A stretch of DNA of 64,000 nt from Geodermatophilus arenarius (GTDB lineage Bacteria > Actinomycetota > Actinomycetes > Mycobacteriales > Geodermatophilaceae), in contig NZ_JBHSGR010000013.1 in assembly GCF_042654585.1 (NCBI RefSeq), forward strand, positions 1 through 64,000, read 5' to 3'. Shown here in pieces: positions 15,533 through 24,063 of the stretch. A program made the translations under genes and the position numbers. How positions within the stretch are numbered: the first letter of the stretch is position 1; each line of letters opens with the position of its first letter. The notes beneath the pieces were generated by a model. That model had not been told where the DNA came from. It did no database searches and worked only from the letters and a program-made list of their open reading frames with translations.

Positions 15533-16720
15533 TCAGGCCCCGGTGGGTGCCGTCCCGGGCCGCGCGGCCCCCGGGACGGTCGGCGGGCCGAGCCGCTCGC
15601 CGGCCGGGGTGGGCCGCGGCTGCGGGGGCGTGACGGTGGCGACCCGGTCCCGGCCGGCCTGCTTGGCCCGGTACATGGCCGCGTCGGCCCGGTCGACCAG
15701 CCGCCACAGCGCGCCGGAGGCGTCCTCGCCGTCGGCCGGCCGGGTCAGCGCGACGCCGATCGAGGCGGTCACCGCGAGCCCGTGCCGCCCCCGGGTGGCC
15801 CGCACCGCGAGCCGGAGCCGCTCGGCCAGGTGCGCGGCCTCGCCGGGGTCGCCGACCAGGCCGAGGACCACCAGCTCCTCCCCGCCGATGCGGGCGAGCA
15901 CGTCGGTGGGCCGCACGGTGTGGGCCAGCGCCTCCGCGACGGCCTGCAGCACGGTGTCGCCGGCCGCGTGCCCGTGCCGGTCGTTGACCTGCTTGAAGTG
16001 GTCGAGGTCGATGACCATCGCGGCCACCCGCAGCCCCTCGCGGCGGGCCTGCCGCCAGATCCGGGAGGCCTCCTCGACCAGGTGCCGGCGGTTGGCCAGC
16101 CCGGTGAGCGGGTCGCGCCGCGACTGCGCCTCGGTGGCCGCGAGCAGCCGCCGCTCGCGGCGGCGCAGCAGGTGCACGCCGGCCGCCACGAGGTCGAGCG
16201 TCCCGGCGGAGACGGCCACCTGGACGGCGAGCCCGGCCGTGCTCGCGTAGCTGTGCTGCACCGCCACGGCGACGACGACCGGCGTGACCGCCATGTGCAC
16301 GCCGAGCATCCACGGCCGCAGGAACCACGCGGCCACCACCGAGGGGAACAGCAGCACCAGCGGCGTCGCGTGGCGCACCGGGTCCTCGATGCACAGCGCG
16401 ACGACGGCATAGACGAGGTCGCCGAGCAGCACCAGGCCGAAGGTCTGCCACAGCCCGATGCGGCGGCGCACGATCAGCGGCACCGCGGCGAGCACGCAGG
16501 CGGCCATCGAGGCGCCGTAGGTCACGCCCGTGGCGCCCTCGCGGACGACGCCGTCGACGGCGAGGTTGACCAGGCCCGTGAGGCCGCCGACGACGAGCAG
16601 GACGGCGAGCAGCAGCGCGGCGACCCGGTTCTCGGGACCGCCGGGCCCGAGGACGTCGTCCGACGTCGGGGCGTCGGGGTCGGGCGGCCGGACGGAGCTC
16701 ACCGGCGCAGGATGCCGCAC
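15533..16720 (-). CDS. Membrane-bound diguanylate cyclase (GGDEF)
   Basis: Makes cyclic di-GMP from two GTP. The protein has about six membrane helices in the first 190 residues and a C-terminal GGDEF domain (about 195-360): DPLTGLANRR, IDLDHFKQVNDRHGHAAGD, and the active site as GGEEL, which is a functional variant. An RxxD inhibitory site (RPTD) lies exactly five residues before GGEEL, so product feedback inhibition is expected. No EAL domain. The start is uncertain between GTG at 16720 and GTG at 16702; neither has a convincing ribosome-binding site. Confidence 0.88.
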   Translation of the reverse strand: MRHPAPVSSVRPPDPDAPTSDDVLGPGGPENRVAALLLAVLLVVGGLTGLVNLAVDGVVREGATGVTYGASMAACVLAAVPLIVRRRIGLWQTFGLVLLGDLVYAVVALCIEDPVRHATPLVLLFPSVVAAWFLRPWMLGVHMAVTPVVVAVAVQHSYASTAGLAVQVAVSAGTLDLVAAGVHLLRRRERRLLAATEAQSRRDPLTGLANRRHLVEEASRIWRQARREGLRVAAMVIDLDHFKQVNDRHGHAAGDTVLQAVAEALAHTVRPTDVLARIGGEELVVLGLVGDPGEAAHLAERLRLAVRATRGRHGLAVTASIGVALTRPADGEDASGALWRLVDRADAAMYRAKQAGRDRVATVTPPQPRPTPAGERLGPPTVPGAARPGTAPTGA

Positions 16721-16794
16721 GGGGCGACGTCGCGGGAGGTCCGCGGCTCCCGGTCACCCGGGTGCGCGGGGCGGCGGCGCGGGGCCGTCGCTGG

Positions 16795-16800
16795 CAGGCT
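16795..16800 (+). promoter_or_regulatory. -10 element CAGGCT of the cupin gene
   Basis: CAGGCT is followed by six bases and the ATG at 16807, the same leaderless spacing seen before the MetE-like gene (36260-36265). Confidence 0.45.
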
Positions 16801-16806
16801 GCCCGC

Positions 16807-17277
16807 ATGTCGCACCCGGATCCCGGCCTCGTCGACGTCCGCCCGCTGGCCGACCACCCGCTCACCGAGGCCGGCTCGGCCGCGCTGCGCATGGTCGCGC
16901 CGGGCGCGGCCACCGCCGGCCGGTTCGGGCTGGTCGAGTACCGGCTCGGCCCGCGGTCGCCGGGCGCGGCGCCGCACTACCACCAGACGTTCTCCGAGTC
17001 CTTCTACGTGCTCTCGGGCGAGCTGACGCTCTACGCCGGCGGGCGCTGGCAGCCGTGCCGGCCCGGCGACTTCGCGCTGGCCCACGAGCGGGGCGTGCAC
17101 GGCTTCCGCAACGACTCCGACGAGCCGGCGTCCTTCCTCATCCTGTTCACGCCGGGGATCGCGCGGGAGTCGTTCTTCGCCGAGATGGCGGAGATGCGCC
17201 GCACCGGGCTGCGGCCGTCCCCGGAGGAGATGACCGCCTTCTATGCGCGGCACGACCAGGTGATGGTCGAGGAGTGA
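16807..17277 (+). CDS. Cupin domain protein
   Basis: A 156-residue cupin with metal-binding motif 1 in HYHQTFSESFYVLSGELTLY and motif 2 around GDFALAHERGVHGF. It resembles the quercetin-dioxygenase-like cupins of unknown substrate. It differs clearly from the cupin at 12154, so the two are not a recent duplication. It is divergent from the GGDEF gene and probably leaderless. Confidence 0.8.
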   Translation: MSHPDPGLVDVRPLADHPLTEAGSAALRMVAPGAATAGRFGLVEYRLGPRSPGAAPHYHQTFSESFYVLSGELTLYAGGRWQPCRPGDFALAHERGVHGFRNDSDEPASFLILFTPGIARESFFAEMAEMRRTGLRPSPEEMTAFYARHDQVMVEE

Positions 17278-17365
17278 CGGGCCCGGCGAGCATGGCGGCC
17301 CCGTTTCCGGGCAAGTCGTGATCGGGTGTCCCCAGCACGCGGGGACCGGCTGACAGGAGGCGCAC

Positions 17366-17548
17366 GTGGCCGAGGGACCGTGGTTCTACTGCCTGAAGCA
17401 CCACACCGTGGAGACCCGGGACGGCTGCGCCGAGCGGCACCGCCTCGGGCCCTACGCCACGCGCGAGGAGGCCGAGCACGCGCTGCAGTCCGTGGCCGAG
17501 CGCAACGAGCGCCTGGACCAGGAGGACCGGGAGTGGGAGGGCCGCTGA
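17366..17548 (+). CDS. SPOR-like small protein
   Basis: A 60-residue protein conserved across Actinobacteria and often labelled SPOR-domain-like. It reads WFYCLKHHTVETRDGCAERH and RLGPYATREEAEHALQSVAE, with two Cys that may pair or bind metal. The GTG at 17366 follows GGAGG by seven bases. No signal peptide is present, so it is probably cytoplasmic. Function unknown. Confidence 0.72.
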   Translation: MAEGPWFYCLKHHTVETRDGCAERHRLGPYATREEAEHALQSVAERNERLDQEDREWEGR

Positions 17549-17635
17549 CCGGCCCCTGCTGACCGGCCGCCCCCGACCGGCCCGGCATGATCGGGCCCGG
17601 TGCGCCGGACCCGCCGGTGCCCGGGAGGAGGCAGC

Positions 17636-18337
17636 GTGACCACCGCAGCGGAGAGCCGTCCCGTCGAGGACCTGGTCGTCGGTGTGCTGGGCGGGACCGG
17701 CCCGCAGGGGCGCGGGCTCGCCGTCCGGCTGGCCGCCGTGGGGCAGCGGGTGCTGCTCGGGTCCCGGGACGCCGACCGCGCCCGCGAGGTGGCCGCGCAG
17801 GTGGCCGAGCGGGCCGCGGCCGCCGGCGGGGGCGAGGTCTCGGTGCAGGGCGGGTCGAACCTCGACGTCGCCGGCGCCGCCGATCTGGTGATCGTCGCCG
17901 TCCCCTACGCCGGGCACGCCGACACGCTGGCGGAGCTCGCGCGCCCGCTGGCCGGGAAGGTCGTCGTCGACTGCGTGGTGCCGATGGGCTTCGACGAGCT
18001 GGGCGCCTACGTGCTCGACGTCGAGGAGGGCAGCGTGACCCAGCAGGCCGCGGCGCTGCTGCCCGACTCGCACGTCGTCGGCGCGTTCCACCACCTGTCG
18101 GCGGTGCTGCTCGAGGACCTGTCGAGGCCGACCCTCGACGGCGACGTCATGGTCGTCGGCGACGTCCGGGCGGCCACCGACCAGGTGCAGGCGCTGGCCG
18201 GGCGGCTGCCCGGGATGCGCGGGATCTACGCCGGCCGGCTGCGCAACGCCCGGCAGGTCGAGGCGCTGACGATCAACCTCGTCTCGGTCAACCGCCGGTA
18301 CAAGGCGCACGCCGGCATCCGCGTCACCGACGTCTGA
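17636..18337 (+). CDS. npdG: NADPH-dependent F420 reductase
   Basis: Transfers hydride between NADPH and coenzyme F420, supplying F420H2 to the many F420-dependent enzymes of Actinobacteria. The 233-residue product has the N-terminal Rossmann motif GVLGGTGPQGRGLAVRLAAV and LLGSRDADRA for the NADPH phosphate, then VVVDCVVPMGFDELGAYVLD and GAFHHLSAVLLED typical of NpdG. The GTG at 17636 follows GGGAGGAGG; the ATG-like start at 17600 would only add an Arg-rich tail. Confidence 0.85.
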   Translation: MTTAAESRPVEDLVVGVLGGTGPQGRGLAVRLAAVGQRVLLGSRDADRAREVAAQVAERAAAAGGGEVSVQGGSNLDVAGAADLVIVAVPYAGHADTLAELARPLAGKVVVDCVVPMGFDELGAYVLDVEEGSVTQQAAALLPDSHVVGAFHHLSAVLLEDLSRPTLDGDVMVVGDVRAATDQVQALAGRLPGMRGIYAGRLRNARQVEALTINLVSVNRRYKAHAGIRVTDV

Positions 18338-18389
18338 GCCCGCTCACCGCCCGGCCGGCGCCGGCAGGTCCGGGACGACGCACCCCCGA

Positions 18390-18444
18390 GCGTGTGCGCA
18401 GGGGCCGCGTCCTCCGGCCCGGAGCCCGGCCTCGGCGCACACGC
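18390..18444 (+). terminator. Hairpin after npdG
   Basis: GCGTGTGCGC (18390-18399) pairs perfectly with 18435-18444. The 35-base interior can form a further GC stem. It lies 50 bases after the npdG stop and ahead of the DUF2784 gene, so it probably ends the npdG transcript. Confidence 0.6.
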
Positions 18445-18513
18445 CCGGGCCGATGAGGTGTGATCCAGCCGGGAGGCGTTCCGCCGCGCCCGGACGGCGG
18501 CGAGGATGGGGCC

Positions 18514-19071
18514 GTGCTGCTCGCGAGCGCGGTCGCGGTCCTGCACGCGGCCGTCGTCCTGTTCATGCTCACCGGCGCGCTGCTCGCCCTGCGGTGGCCG
18601 CGGCTGGTGTGGCTGCACGCCCCGGTGGCCCTCGCCGTCCTGGCGGTCAACCTGGCCGGCGCGCCGTGCCCGCTCACCACGCTGGAGCTCGCGCTCCGGG
18701 AGCGGGCCGGCGCCCCGCCCTACGACGGCGGCTTCCTCGGCCACGTGCTGTTCGGCCCGCTCGGCCTGGACGTGCACTCGGCCGGCGTCCAGGTGGGCAC
18801 CTACACCGTCGCGCTGGGCCTCAACGCCGTCGGCTACGGGCTCGTCCTGGTCCGCGCCCGGGAGCCGGCTCCGGACGGTCCGGTCCGGACCGCAGCGGGG
18901 GACCTCCGTCCTGGCGGAGGCCTCCAGGTCACCGGTCGGAGCTCCCCGCGCGCCCGGTCCAACCGACGGGTGCCGCGTGGGTGGACACTCCGACGGCCGG
19001 GCGGCCCGGTCAGGAGGGCCTTCCCCCGGAGTCACGGGAGCCCCGATGGCCATCGACAACGACGTGTATGA
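18514..19071 (+). CDS. DUF2784 membrane protein with odd C-terminal tail
   Basis: A DUF2784-type small membrane protein; the recognisable part covers residues 1-115 (about three or four helices, with WPRLVWLHAPVALAVLAVN, and CPLTTLELALRERAG before FLGHVLFGPLGLDV). The remaining 70 residues are Arg/Gly/Pro-rich, unlike the family, and overlap the methyltransferase start by 26 bases. The original stop seems to have been lost by mutation or frameshift after about LVLVRAREPAP. The GTG at 18514 fits the first helix. Confidence 0.72.
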   Translation: MLLASAVAVLHAAVVLFMLTGALLALRWPRLVWLHAPVALAVLAVNLAGAPCPLTTLELALRERAGAPPYDGGFLGHVLFGPLGLDVHSAGVQVGTYTVALGLNAVGYGLVLVRAREPAPDGPVRTAAGDLRPGGGLQVTGRSSPRARSNRRVPRGWTLRRPGGPVRRAFPRSHGSPDGHRQRRV

Positions 19072-19834
19072 CCGGCACGCGGCCGGGTGGTGGGACGAGG
19101 ACGACCCGCTCAACATGCTGCATGGGAGCGTCACGCCGGCGCGCTTCGCCTACTTCGTCGCCGTCCTCGAACGGCTCGGACGCGACCCGTCGGGCCTCCG
19201 TGCCCTGGACGTCGGCTGTGGCGGTGGTTTCCTCGCCGAGGAGTTCGCCCGGCTGGGGTGCCGGGTGGTCGGCGTCGACCCCTCAGCGCCCTCGATCGAG
19301 ACCGCCCGCGACCACGCGGCGGGCTGCGGACTGGAGATCGACTACCGCGTCGGCTCCGGGGAGGACCTCCCGGTGCAGGACGGGGAGTTCGACCTCGTCT
19401 ACTGCTGTGACGTGCTCGAGCACGTCACCGACCTGGACCAGGTCATCCGCGAGACGGCTCGTGCCCTGCAGCCCGGTGGCGTCTACCTGTTCGACACGGT
19501 GAACCGCACCGCGGTCAGCAAGCTGGTGGCGATCAAGGTCCTGCAGGAGTGGCGCGTCACCCACGTCTTCGACACCCCGGTGCACGAGTGGGACATGTTC
19601 ATCAAGCCGGAGGAGCTCGGCTCCACGATGGCCCGCCACGGTCTGCGCCTGCACGAGACGGTGGGTCTGGGGCCACGGGCGAGGAACCCGGCGGTCCTCC
19701 TCGGCTTCGTCCAGGCCAGGCGGGGACGGATGTCCTACGGGGAGCTGAGCCGCAGGCTGGACTTCGGACCGACGAGGAGCCGGGCGATGTCCTACATGGG
19801 CTACGGGACCCGGGAGGAGACCGCCGCGAGGTGA
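19046..19834 (+). CDS. UbiG-like class I SAM methyltransferase
   Basis: A 262-residue methyltransferase of the UbiG/bifunctional-demethylase type. Landmarks are WWDEDDPLNMLHGSVTPARF, SAM motif I LDVGCGGGFLAEEFARLG, GVDPSAPSIETARDHA and the post-motif DLVYCCDVLEHV. Actinobacteria make menaquinone, not ubiquinone, so the true substrate is probably another O-nucleophile. The ATG at 19046 follows GGGAG. Its start lies inside the extended 3' end of the DUF2784 gene. Confidence 0.8.
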   Translation: MAIDNDVYDRHAAGWWDEDDPLNMLHGSVTPARFAYFVAVLERLGRDPSGLRALDVGCGGGFLAEEFARLGCRVVGVDPSAPSIETARDHAAGCGLEIDYRVGSGEDLPVQDGEFDLVYCCDVLEHVTDLDQVIRETARALQPGGVYLFDTVNRTAVSKLVAIKVLQEWRVTHVFDTPVHEWDMFIKPEELGSTMARHGLRLHETVGLGPRARNPAVLLGFVQARRGRMSYGELSRRLDFGPTRSRAMSYMGYGTREETAAR

Positions 19835-19908
19835 CCGGACCGCGCCCGGCGAACCCCGTCCGGTCCGGGCCCGGCCGAGGCGCCCGGCGACGGCCCAGGC
19901 GGTCACCG

Positions 19909-20739
19909 TCAGTCGAAGGAGTGCTCCGGGCCGGGGAAGACGCCGCTGTGCACCTCGTCGGCGTACTCGCGGGCCGCGCGCAGCAGCTCGGCGCGCAGGT
20001 CGGCGTACTTCTTCACGAACTTCGGCACCCGGCCGCCGTTGAGCCCGGCCATGTCCGGCCAGACCAGCACCTGGGCGTCGCAGTCGGGCCCGGCGCCGAT
20101 GCCGACCGTCGGGATGGACAGCTCCTTGGTCACCTGGGCGGCGATCGCCGCGGGCACCATCTCCAGGACGACGGCGAACGCGCCGGCCTCCTGCACGGCG
20201 TGCGCGTCGGCCAGCAGCTGCTCGGCGCCGGCGCCGCGGCCCTGCACCCGGAACCCGCCGAGGGCGTGCTCGCTCTGCGGCGTGAAGCCGACGTGCGCCA
20301 TCACCGGGATCCCGTTCTCGGTGAGCATCCGGATCTGCGGCGCCACCCGCACCCCGCCCTCGAGCTTGACCGCCTGCGCGCCGCCCTCCTTCATCATCCG
20401 GACGGAGGTGGCGAACGCCTGCTGCGGCGAGGCCTCGTAGGACCCGAACGGCAGGTCGGCCACGATCAGCGACCGCTTCGTCGAGCGGGTGACCGCCTTG
20501 GTCATCAGCAGCAGGTCCTCGACGGTGACCGGCACGGTCGAGGAGTGGCCGAGCACGACGTTGCCGGCCGAGTCGCCGACCAGCATCACCGGGATGCCGG
20601 CCTCCTCGAACACCTGCGCGCTGTAGGTGTCGTAGGCGGTGAGCATCGCCCACCTCTCACCACGCTCCTTGGCCTGCTGGAGGTGGTGGATGCGCACCCG
20701 CGCGGTCGACGTCCCGCCGTACAGCACCGACTCGGTCAC
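19909..20739 (-). CDS. panB: 3-methyl-2-oxobutanoate hydroxymethyltransferase
   Basis: The first committed enzyme of pantothenate synthesis: it transfers a hydroxymethyl group from methylene-THF to ketoisovalerate. The 276-residue product has the full family pattern: MLTAYDTYSAQVFEEAGIPV, VGDSAGNVVLGHSST, KLEGGVRVAPQI, GIPVMAHVGFTPQSEH and IPTVGIGAGPDCDAQVLV. Mg-binding Asp and Glu are present. The GTG overlaps the nadE stop by four bases (20736-20739), so nadE and panB form one operon for two cofactor pathways. No panC or panD is nearby. Confidence 0.94.
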   Translation of the reverse strand: MTESVLYGGTSTARVRIHHLQQAKERGERWAMLTAYDTYSAQVFEEAGIPVMLVGDSAGNVVLGHSSTVPVTVEDLLLMTKAVTRSTKRSLIVADLPFGSYEASPQQAFATSVRMMKEGGAQAVKLEGGVRVAPQIRMLTENGIPVMAHVGFTPQSEHALGGFRVQGRGAGAEQLLADAHAVQEAGAFAVVLEMVPAAIAAQVTKELSIPTVGIGAGPDCDAQVLVWPDMAGLNGGRVPKFVKKYADLRAELLRAAREYADEVHSGVFPGPEHSFD

Positions 20740-22568
20740 GCCTGGGCTCCTTCGCGGACGCTGGGCAGGCTCTCCCGCCAGCGGTTGGTGATGGGCAGCC
20801 GCCGGTCGCGGCCGAACGCCTTGAGGCTGATCTTCGTGCCGGGCGCGGACTGCCGGCGCTTGAACTCCGCGACGTCGACAAGCCGCAGCACCCGCGCCAC
20901 GACCTCCGGGTCGTGGCCGCGCTCGAGCAGCTCGGCCATCCCGAGGTCGCGGTCGACGTAGTCGGCGATGACGGCGTCGAGCTCCTCGTAGGAGGGCAGC
21001 GAGTCGCTGTCCTTCTGCCCGGGTGCCAGCTCCGCCGACGGCGGCTTGTCGATCGAGTTCTGCGGGATCGGCTCGGTCTCGCCGCGGTCGCGGGCGTGCG
21101 CGTTGCGCCAGCGGGCCAGCTCCCACACCAGGGTCTTGGGCACGTCCTTGATCGGGGCGAACCCGCCGGCGGCGTCGCCGTAGAGCGTCGAGTAGCCGAC
21201 GGCGACCTCGCTCTTGTTGCTGGTGGCCAGCAGCAGGTGGCCGTGCTGGTTGGACAGCCCCATGAGCAGCGTGCCGCGGATGCGCGCCTGCAGGTTCTCC
21301 GCCGCCGTCCCCGACAGCTCGACCTGCGACTCGAACGCGTCGACCACCGGCGCGATCGGCACGGTGGAGAAGTGCAGGCCCAGCCGCCGGGCGCTGTCCT
21401 CGGCGTCGGAGATCGAGTGCTCCGTGGACCACCGCGACGGCAGCGCGACGCCGTGCACCCGGTCGGCGCCGAGCGCGTCCACCGACAGCGCGGCCACCAG
21501 GGCCGAGTCGATGCCGCCGGACAGGCCGAACACCACCGACGGGAAGCCGTTCTTGTCGATGAAGTCGCGCAGGCCCAGCACCAGCGCCCGCCAGACCTCC
21601 TCGCAGTCGCCCAGCGGCTCGGCCACCGACCCCGGCCGCGGCTCGAACGCCGGCACGGGGTCCTCGGAGACGACGGTGCGGGTGACCGTCATCGGCCCGA
21701 TCCGGCCCTCCCGCCGCTCGGGCACCCGGGCCGGGTCGAGGGCCAGGTCGACGCAGAGCAGGTGCTCGACGAACTGCGGCGCGCGGGCGAGCAGCTCGCC
21801 GTCGGCGGAGACGGCCAGCGAGTCGCCGTCGAAGACCAGCTCGTCCTGCCCGCCGACCTGGTTGCAGTAGACGATCGGCGCGTTCGCCTCGGCGGCGCGG
21901 CGGCGGACCAGCGGCAGCCGCAGGTCGTCCTTGGCCCGCTCGTAGGGGGAGGCGTTGGGCGAGACGACGAGGTCGACACCGGCCCGCCCGGCCACGCCGC
22001 ACGGCCCGCCCTCGACCCAGAGGTCCTCGCAGACGGTCAGCGCGACGTCGGCGCCGTGCAGCCGCACCACCGGCAGCTCGGTGCCCGGCACGAAGTAGCG
22101 GGCCTCGTCGAAGACGCCGTAGTTGGGCAGGTGCCGCTTGGCGTAGCGGACCACGACCCGCCCGCCGTGCAGCAGCGCGGCGGCGTTGCGGGGCTGGATG
22201 CGGCGGGGGTTGGCGTCGCCGGGCCGCTCGTCGTCGAGGGTCTCCTCGTCACTCGGCGGGGTGTCGATCGCGGCCGGGCCCTCGGTGTGCGCCAGGTACC
22301 CGACGACGACGGCGAGCCCGCCCAGCCCCTCCTGGTCCAGCGTGGCGGCGAGGCCGGTGAGCGCCTGCTCGCTGGCGCGGGCGAAGGACTCGCGCAGCAC
22401 GAGGTCCTCGGCGGGGTAGCCGGTGAGCGTCATCTCCGGGAAGACGGCGAGGTGCGCGCCGTCGTCGGCGGCCCTGCGCGCCCACTCGACGACGAGCGCG
22501 GCGTTGCCCTCCAGGTCGCCGACGCGGGTGTCGACCTGGGCCATCGCGACTCTCAGCTGCACCGTCAC
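20736..22568 (-). CDS. nadE: Glutamine-dependent NAD+ synthetase
   Basis: Converts deamido-NAD to NAD using glutamine as nitrogen donor. The 610-residue product has an N-terminal nitrilase-type glutaminase (Glu in FPEMTLTGYPAEDL, Lys in YAKRHLPNYGVFDE, Cys in LTVCEDLWVEGG) and a C-terminal NAD synthetase with the P-loop FGLSGGIDSALVAALSVDAL, then LATSNKSEVAVGYSTLYGD. Length and order match the two-domain actinobacterial type. The GTG at 22566-22568 puts the nitrilase strand (QLRVAMAQVD) at residue 4. Confidence 0.94.
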   Translation of the reverse strand: MTVQLRVAMAQVDTRVGDLEGNAALVVEWARRAADDGAHLAVFPEMTLTGYPAEDLVLRESFARASEQALTGLAATLDQEGLGGLAVVVGYLAHTEGPAAIDTPPSDEETLDDERPGDANPRRIQPRNAAALLHGGRVVVRYAKRHLPNYGVFDEARYFVPGTELPVVRLHGADVALTVCEDLWVEGGPCGVAGRAGVDLVVSPNASPYERAKDDLRLPLVRRRAAEANAPIVYCNQVGGQDELVFDGDSLAVSADGELLARAPQFVEHLLCVDLALDPARVPERREGRIGPMTVTRTVVSEDPVPAFEPRPGSVAEPLGDCEEVWRALVLGLRDFIDKNGFPSVVFGLSGGIDSALVAALSVDALGADRVHGVALPSRWSTEHSISDAEDSARRLGLHFSTVPIAPVVDAFESQVELSGTAAENLQARIRGTLLMGLSNQHGHLLLATSNKSEVAVGYSTLYGDAAGGFAPIKDVPKTLVWELARWRNAHARDRGETEPIPQNSIDKPPSAELAPGQKDSDSLPSYEELDAVIADYVDRDLGMAELLERGHDPEVVARVLRLVDVAEFKRRQSAPGTKISLKAFGRDRRLPITNRWRESLPSVREGAQA

Positions 22569-22647
22569 GGCACCATCCAACAACCGGCCCCCGGGACCGG
22601 CCAGACCGGGGACGGGGAGGTGGACCCGGCCCGGGGACCGGCCCAGC

Positions 22648-23106
22648 GTGACCGCCGTGGCCGAGTGGCTCACCGTCGAGGTCCTCGACGGGGACGAGCC
22701 GGCGTCGACCTGGCGCCGGGCGTACGAGGACGGCCTCGTCGAGGCCGCGGTCACCCGGGGCGCCCTGTACTGGGAGTGGCACGACACCCGCTGGGGCGTG
22801 GTGTGGGAGGTCGCCTTCGCCGACGACGAGCCGCTGGAGCGGTTCCGCGCGCTGCCCGCCGTCCGGGCCGCGCTGGACGCCGTCCCCGACCCCGTCGCCG
22901 GCCTGCTGGTCTACCGCGGGCGCGGCGGCGGGGCCGGCGTGTCCGTCCCGCGCCGGCCGCGGCCCCGCCCGGCCGCCGGCGCGGCCGCACCACTGCAGCC
23001 GGGACCGGAGCACGTCGCCCGGCTGACCGTCGACCCGCCGGCACGGGACGACGACCCGGACGACCTCGACGCCGACGACCTCGACCCCGACCCGGTCCGC
23101 GACTGA
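22648..23106 (+). CDS. Conserved hypothetical protein with acidic tail
   Basis: A 152-residue protein whose first 90 residues look folded (VAEWLTVEVLDGDEPASTWR, then WEWHDTRWGVVWEVAFADDE). The tail is Pro/Arg-rich and finally Asp-rich (DDDPDDLDADDLDPDPVRD). I do not recognise the domain. It is divergent from nadE (79 bases between starts) and convergent with the slipin gene, whose stop lies three bases away. Confidence 0.55.
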   Translation: MTAVAEWLTVEVLDGDEPASTWRRAYEDGLVEAAVTRGALYWEWHDTRWGVVWEVAFADDEPLERFRALPAVRAALDAVPDPVAGLLVYRGRGGGAGVSVPRRPRPRPAAGAAAPLQPGPEHVARLTVDPPARDDDPDDLDADDLDPDPVRD

Positions 23107-23109
23107 CCC

Positions 23110-23940
23110 TCAGCGGCCGTCGGGGGGCACGACCGCGCCGTCCGACGCCGGCCGTGGCGCGGGCACCTCCGCGGGGGCCGGTGGCGGCGCCGCGCGCTCC
23201 AGGAAGCGCAGCAGCTCCACCGGGAACGGCAGGACGACCGTCGAGTTCTTCTCCGCGGCCACCTCGACCATCGTCTGGAGCAGGCGCAGCTGCAGCGCGG
23301 CCGGCTGCGCGGCCATGACCCCGGCGGCCTGCGCGAGCTTCTGCGAGGCCTGCAGCTCGCCCTCGGCGGTGATCACCCGCGACCGGCGCTCCCGCTCGGC
23401 CTCGGCCTGGCGGGACATCGAACGCTTCATCGACTCCGGCAGTGCGACGTCCTTGATGTCGACGCGCTCGACGTGCACGCCCCAGTCGACGGCGGGGGAG
23501 TCCAGCATCAGCTCCAGGCCCTGGTTGAGCCGCTCCCGGTTGGAGAGCAGGTCGTCGAGGTCGCTCTTGCCGATGATCGACCGCAGCGACGCCTGGGCGA
23601 CCTGGGCGATCGCCGCCTGGTAGTTCTGCACGTCGACGACGACCCGCACCGGGTCGAACACCCGGTAGTAGACGACCGCGTCGACCCTGACCGTCACGTT
23701 GTCCCGGGTGATGCCCTCCTGGGCGGGGACCGGCAGGGTGACCACCTGCATGTTCACCTTGTGCAGCCGGTCCACGCCGGGCCGGATGAGGGTCAGGCCG
23801 GGCGGCCGGGGCTCGCCGAGCAGACGCCCCAGCCGGAGCACCACCCCGCGCTCGTACTGCGTCACCACCCGGACGCTGACCCCCGCCAGCAGGAGCAGAC
23901 CCACCACCACGACCGCCAGGATCACGAGGATCGCGTCCAT
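23110..23940 (-). CDS. Slipin (stomatin/prohibitin, SPFH family)
   Basis: A 276-residue membrane-anchored SPFH protein. One N-terminal helix (residues 2-22) is followed by VRVVTQYERGVVLRLGR, the SPFH domain (NVTVRVDAVVYYRVFDPVRV, ASLRSIIGKSDLDDLLSNRE) and a charged coiled coil (MKRSMSRQAEAERERRSRVI) ending in a Pro-rich tail. Slipins form membrane microdomain scaffolds and often pair with an NfeD protease, which is absent here. The ATG has GGAGG upstream. It is divergent from the Cys-type regulator, with 123 bases between them. Confidence 0.87.
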   Translation of the reverse strand: MDAILVILAVVVVGLLLLAGVSVRVVTQYERGVVLRLGRLLGEPRPPGLTLIRPGVDRLHKVNMQVVTLPVPAQEGITRDNVTVRVDAVVYYRVFDPVRVVVDVQNYQAAIAQVAQASLRSIIGKSDLDDLLSNRERLNQGLELMLDSPAVDWGVHVERVDIKDVALPESMKRSMSRQAEAERERRSRVITAEGELQASQKLAQAAGVMAAQPAALQLRLLQTMVEVAAEKNSTVVLPFPVELLRFLERAAPPPAPAEVPAPRPASDGAVVPPDGR

Positions 23941-24028
23941 GTCGTCCTCCGTCGCCGTCCCGGTGCCAGCCGCGGACGCACCGGTGACGCGGGAGTCAGC
24001 GTAGGCCCGCACCCCGTCCCGTGGAACT

Positions 24029-24057
24029 GTTCGACGAACGATCGTTGCTTCTAGAGT
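24029..24057 (+). promoter_or_regulatory. Palindromic operator and leaderless promoter of the Cys-type regulator
   Basis: Two overlapping palindromes, GTTCGACGAAC (24029-24039) and AACGATCGTT (24037-24046), run into TTGCTTCTAGAGT. TAGAGT at 24052-24057 is a TANNNT -10 element six bases before the GTG. The stretch ATCGTTGCTTCTAGAG is nearly repeated in front of folE as ATCGTTGGTTTTAGAG. Shared operator and autoregulation are inferred. Confidence 0.6.
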
Positions 24058-24063
24058 GGCCGG

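Noticed and set aside
18390..18444. The hairpin after npdG as a third copy of the two-stem element
   Set aside because: Its left arm is also followed by AGGGGCC, but interior length, inner stem and loop differ from copies A and B, so I kept it as an ordinary terminator.
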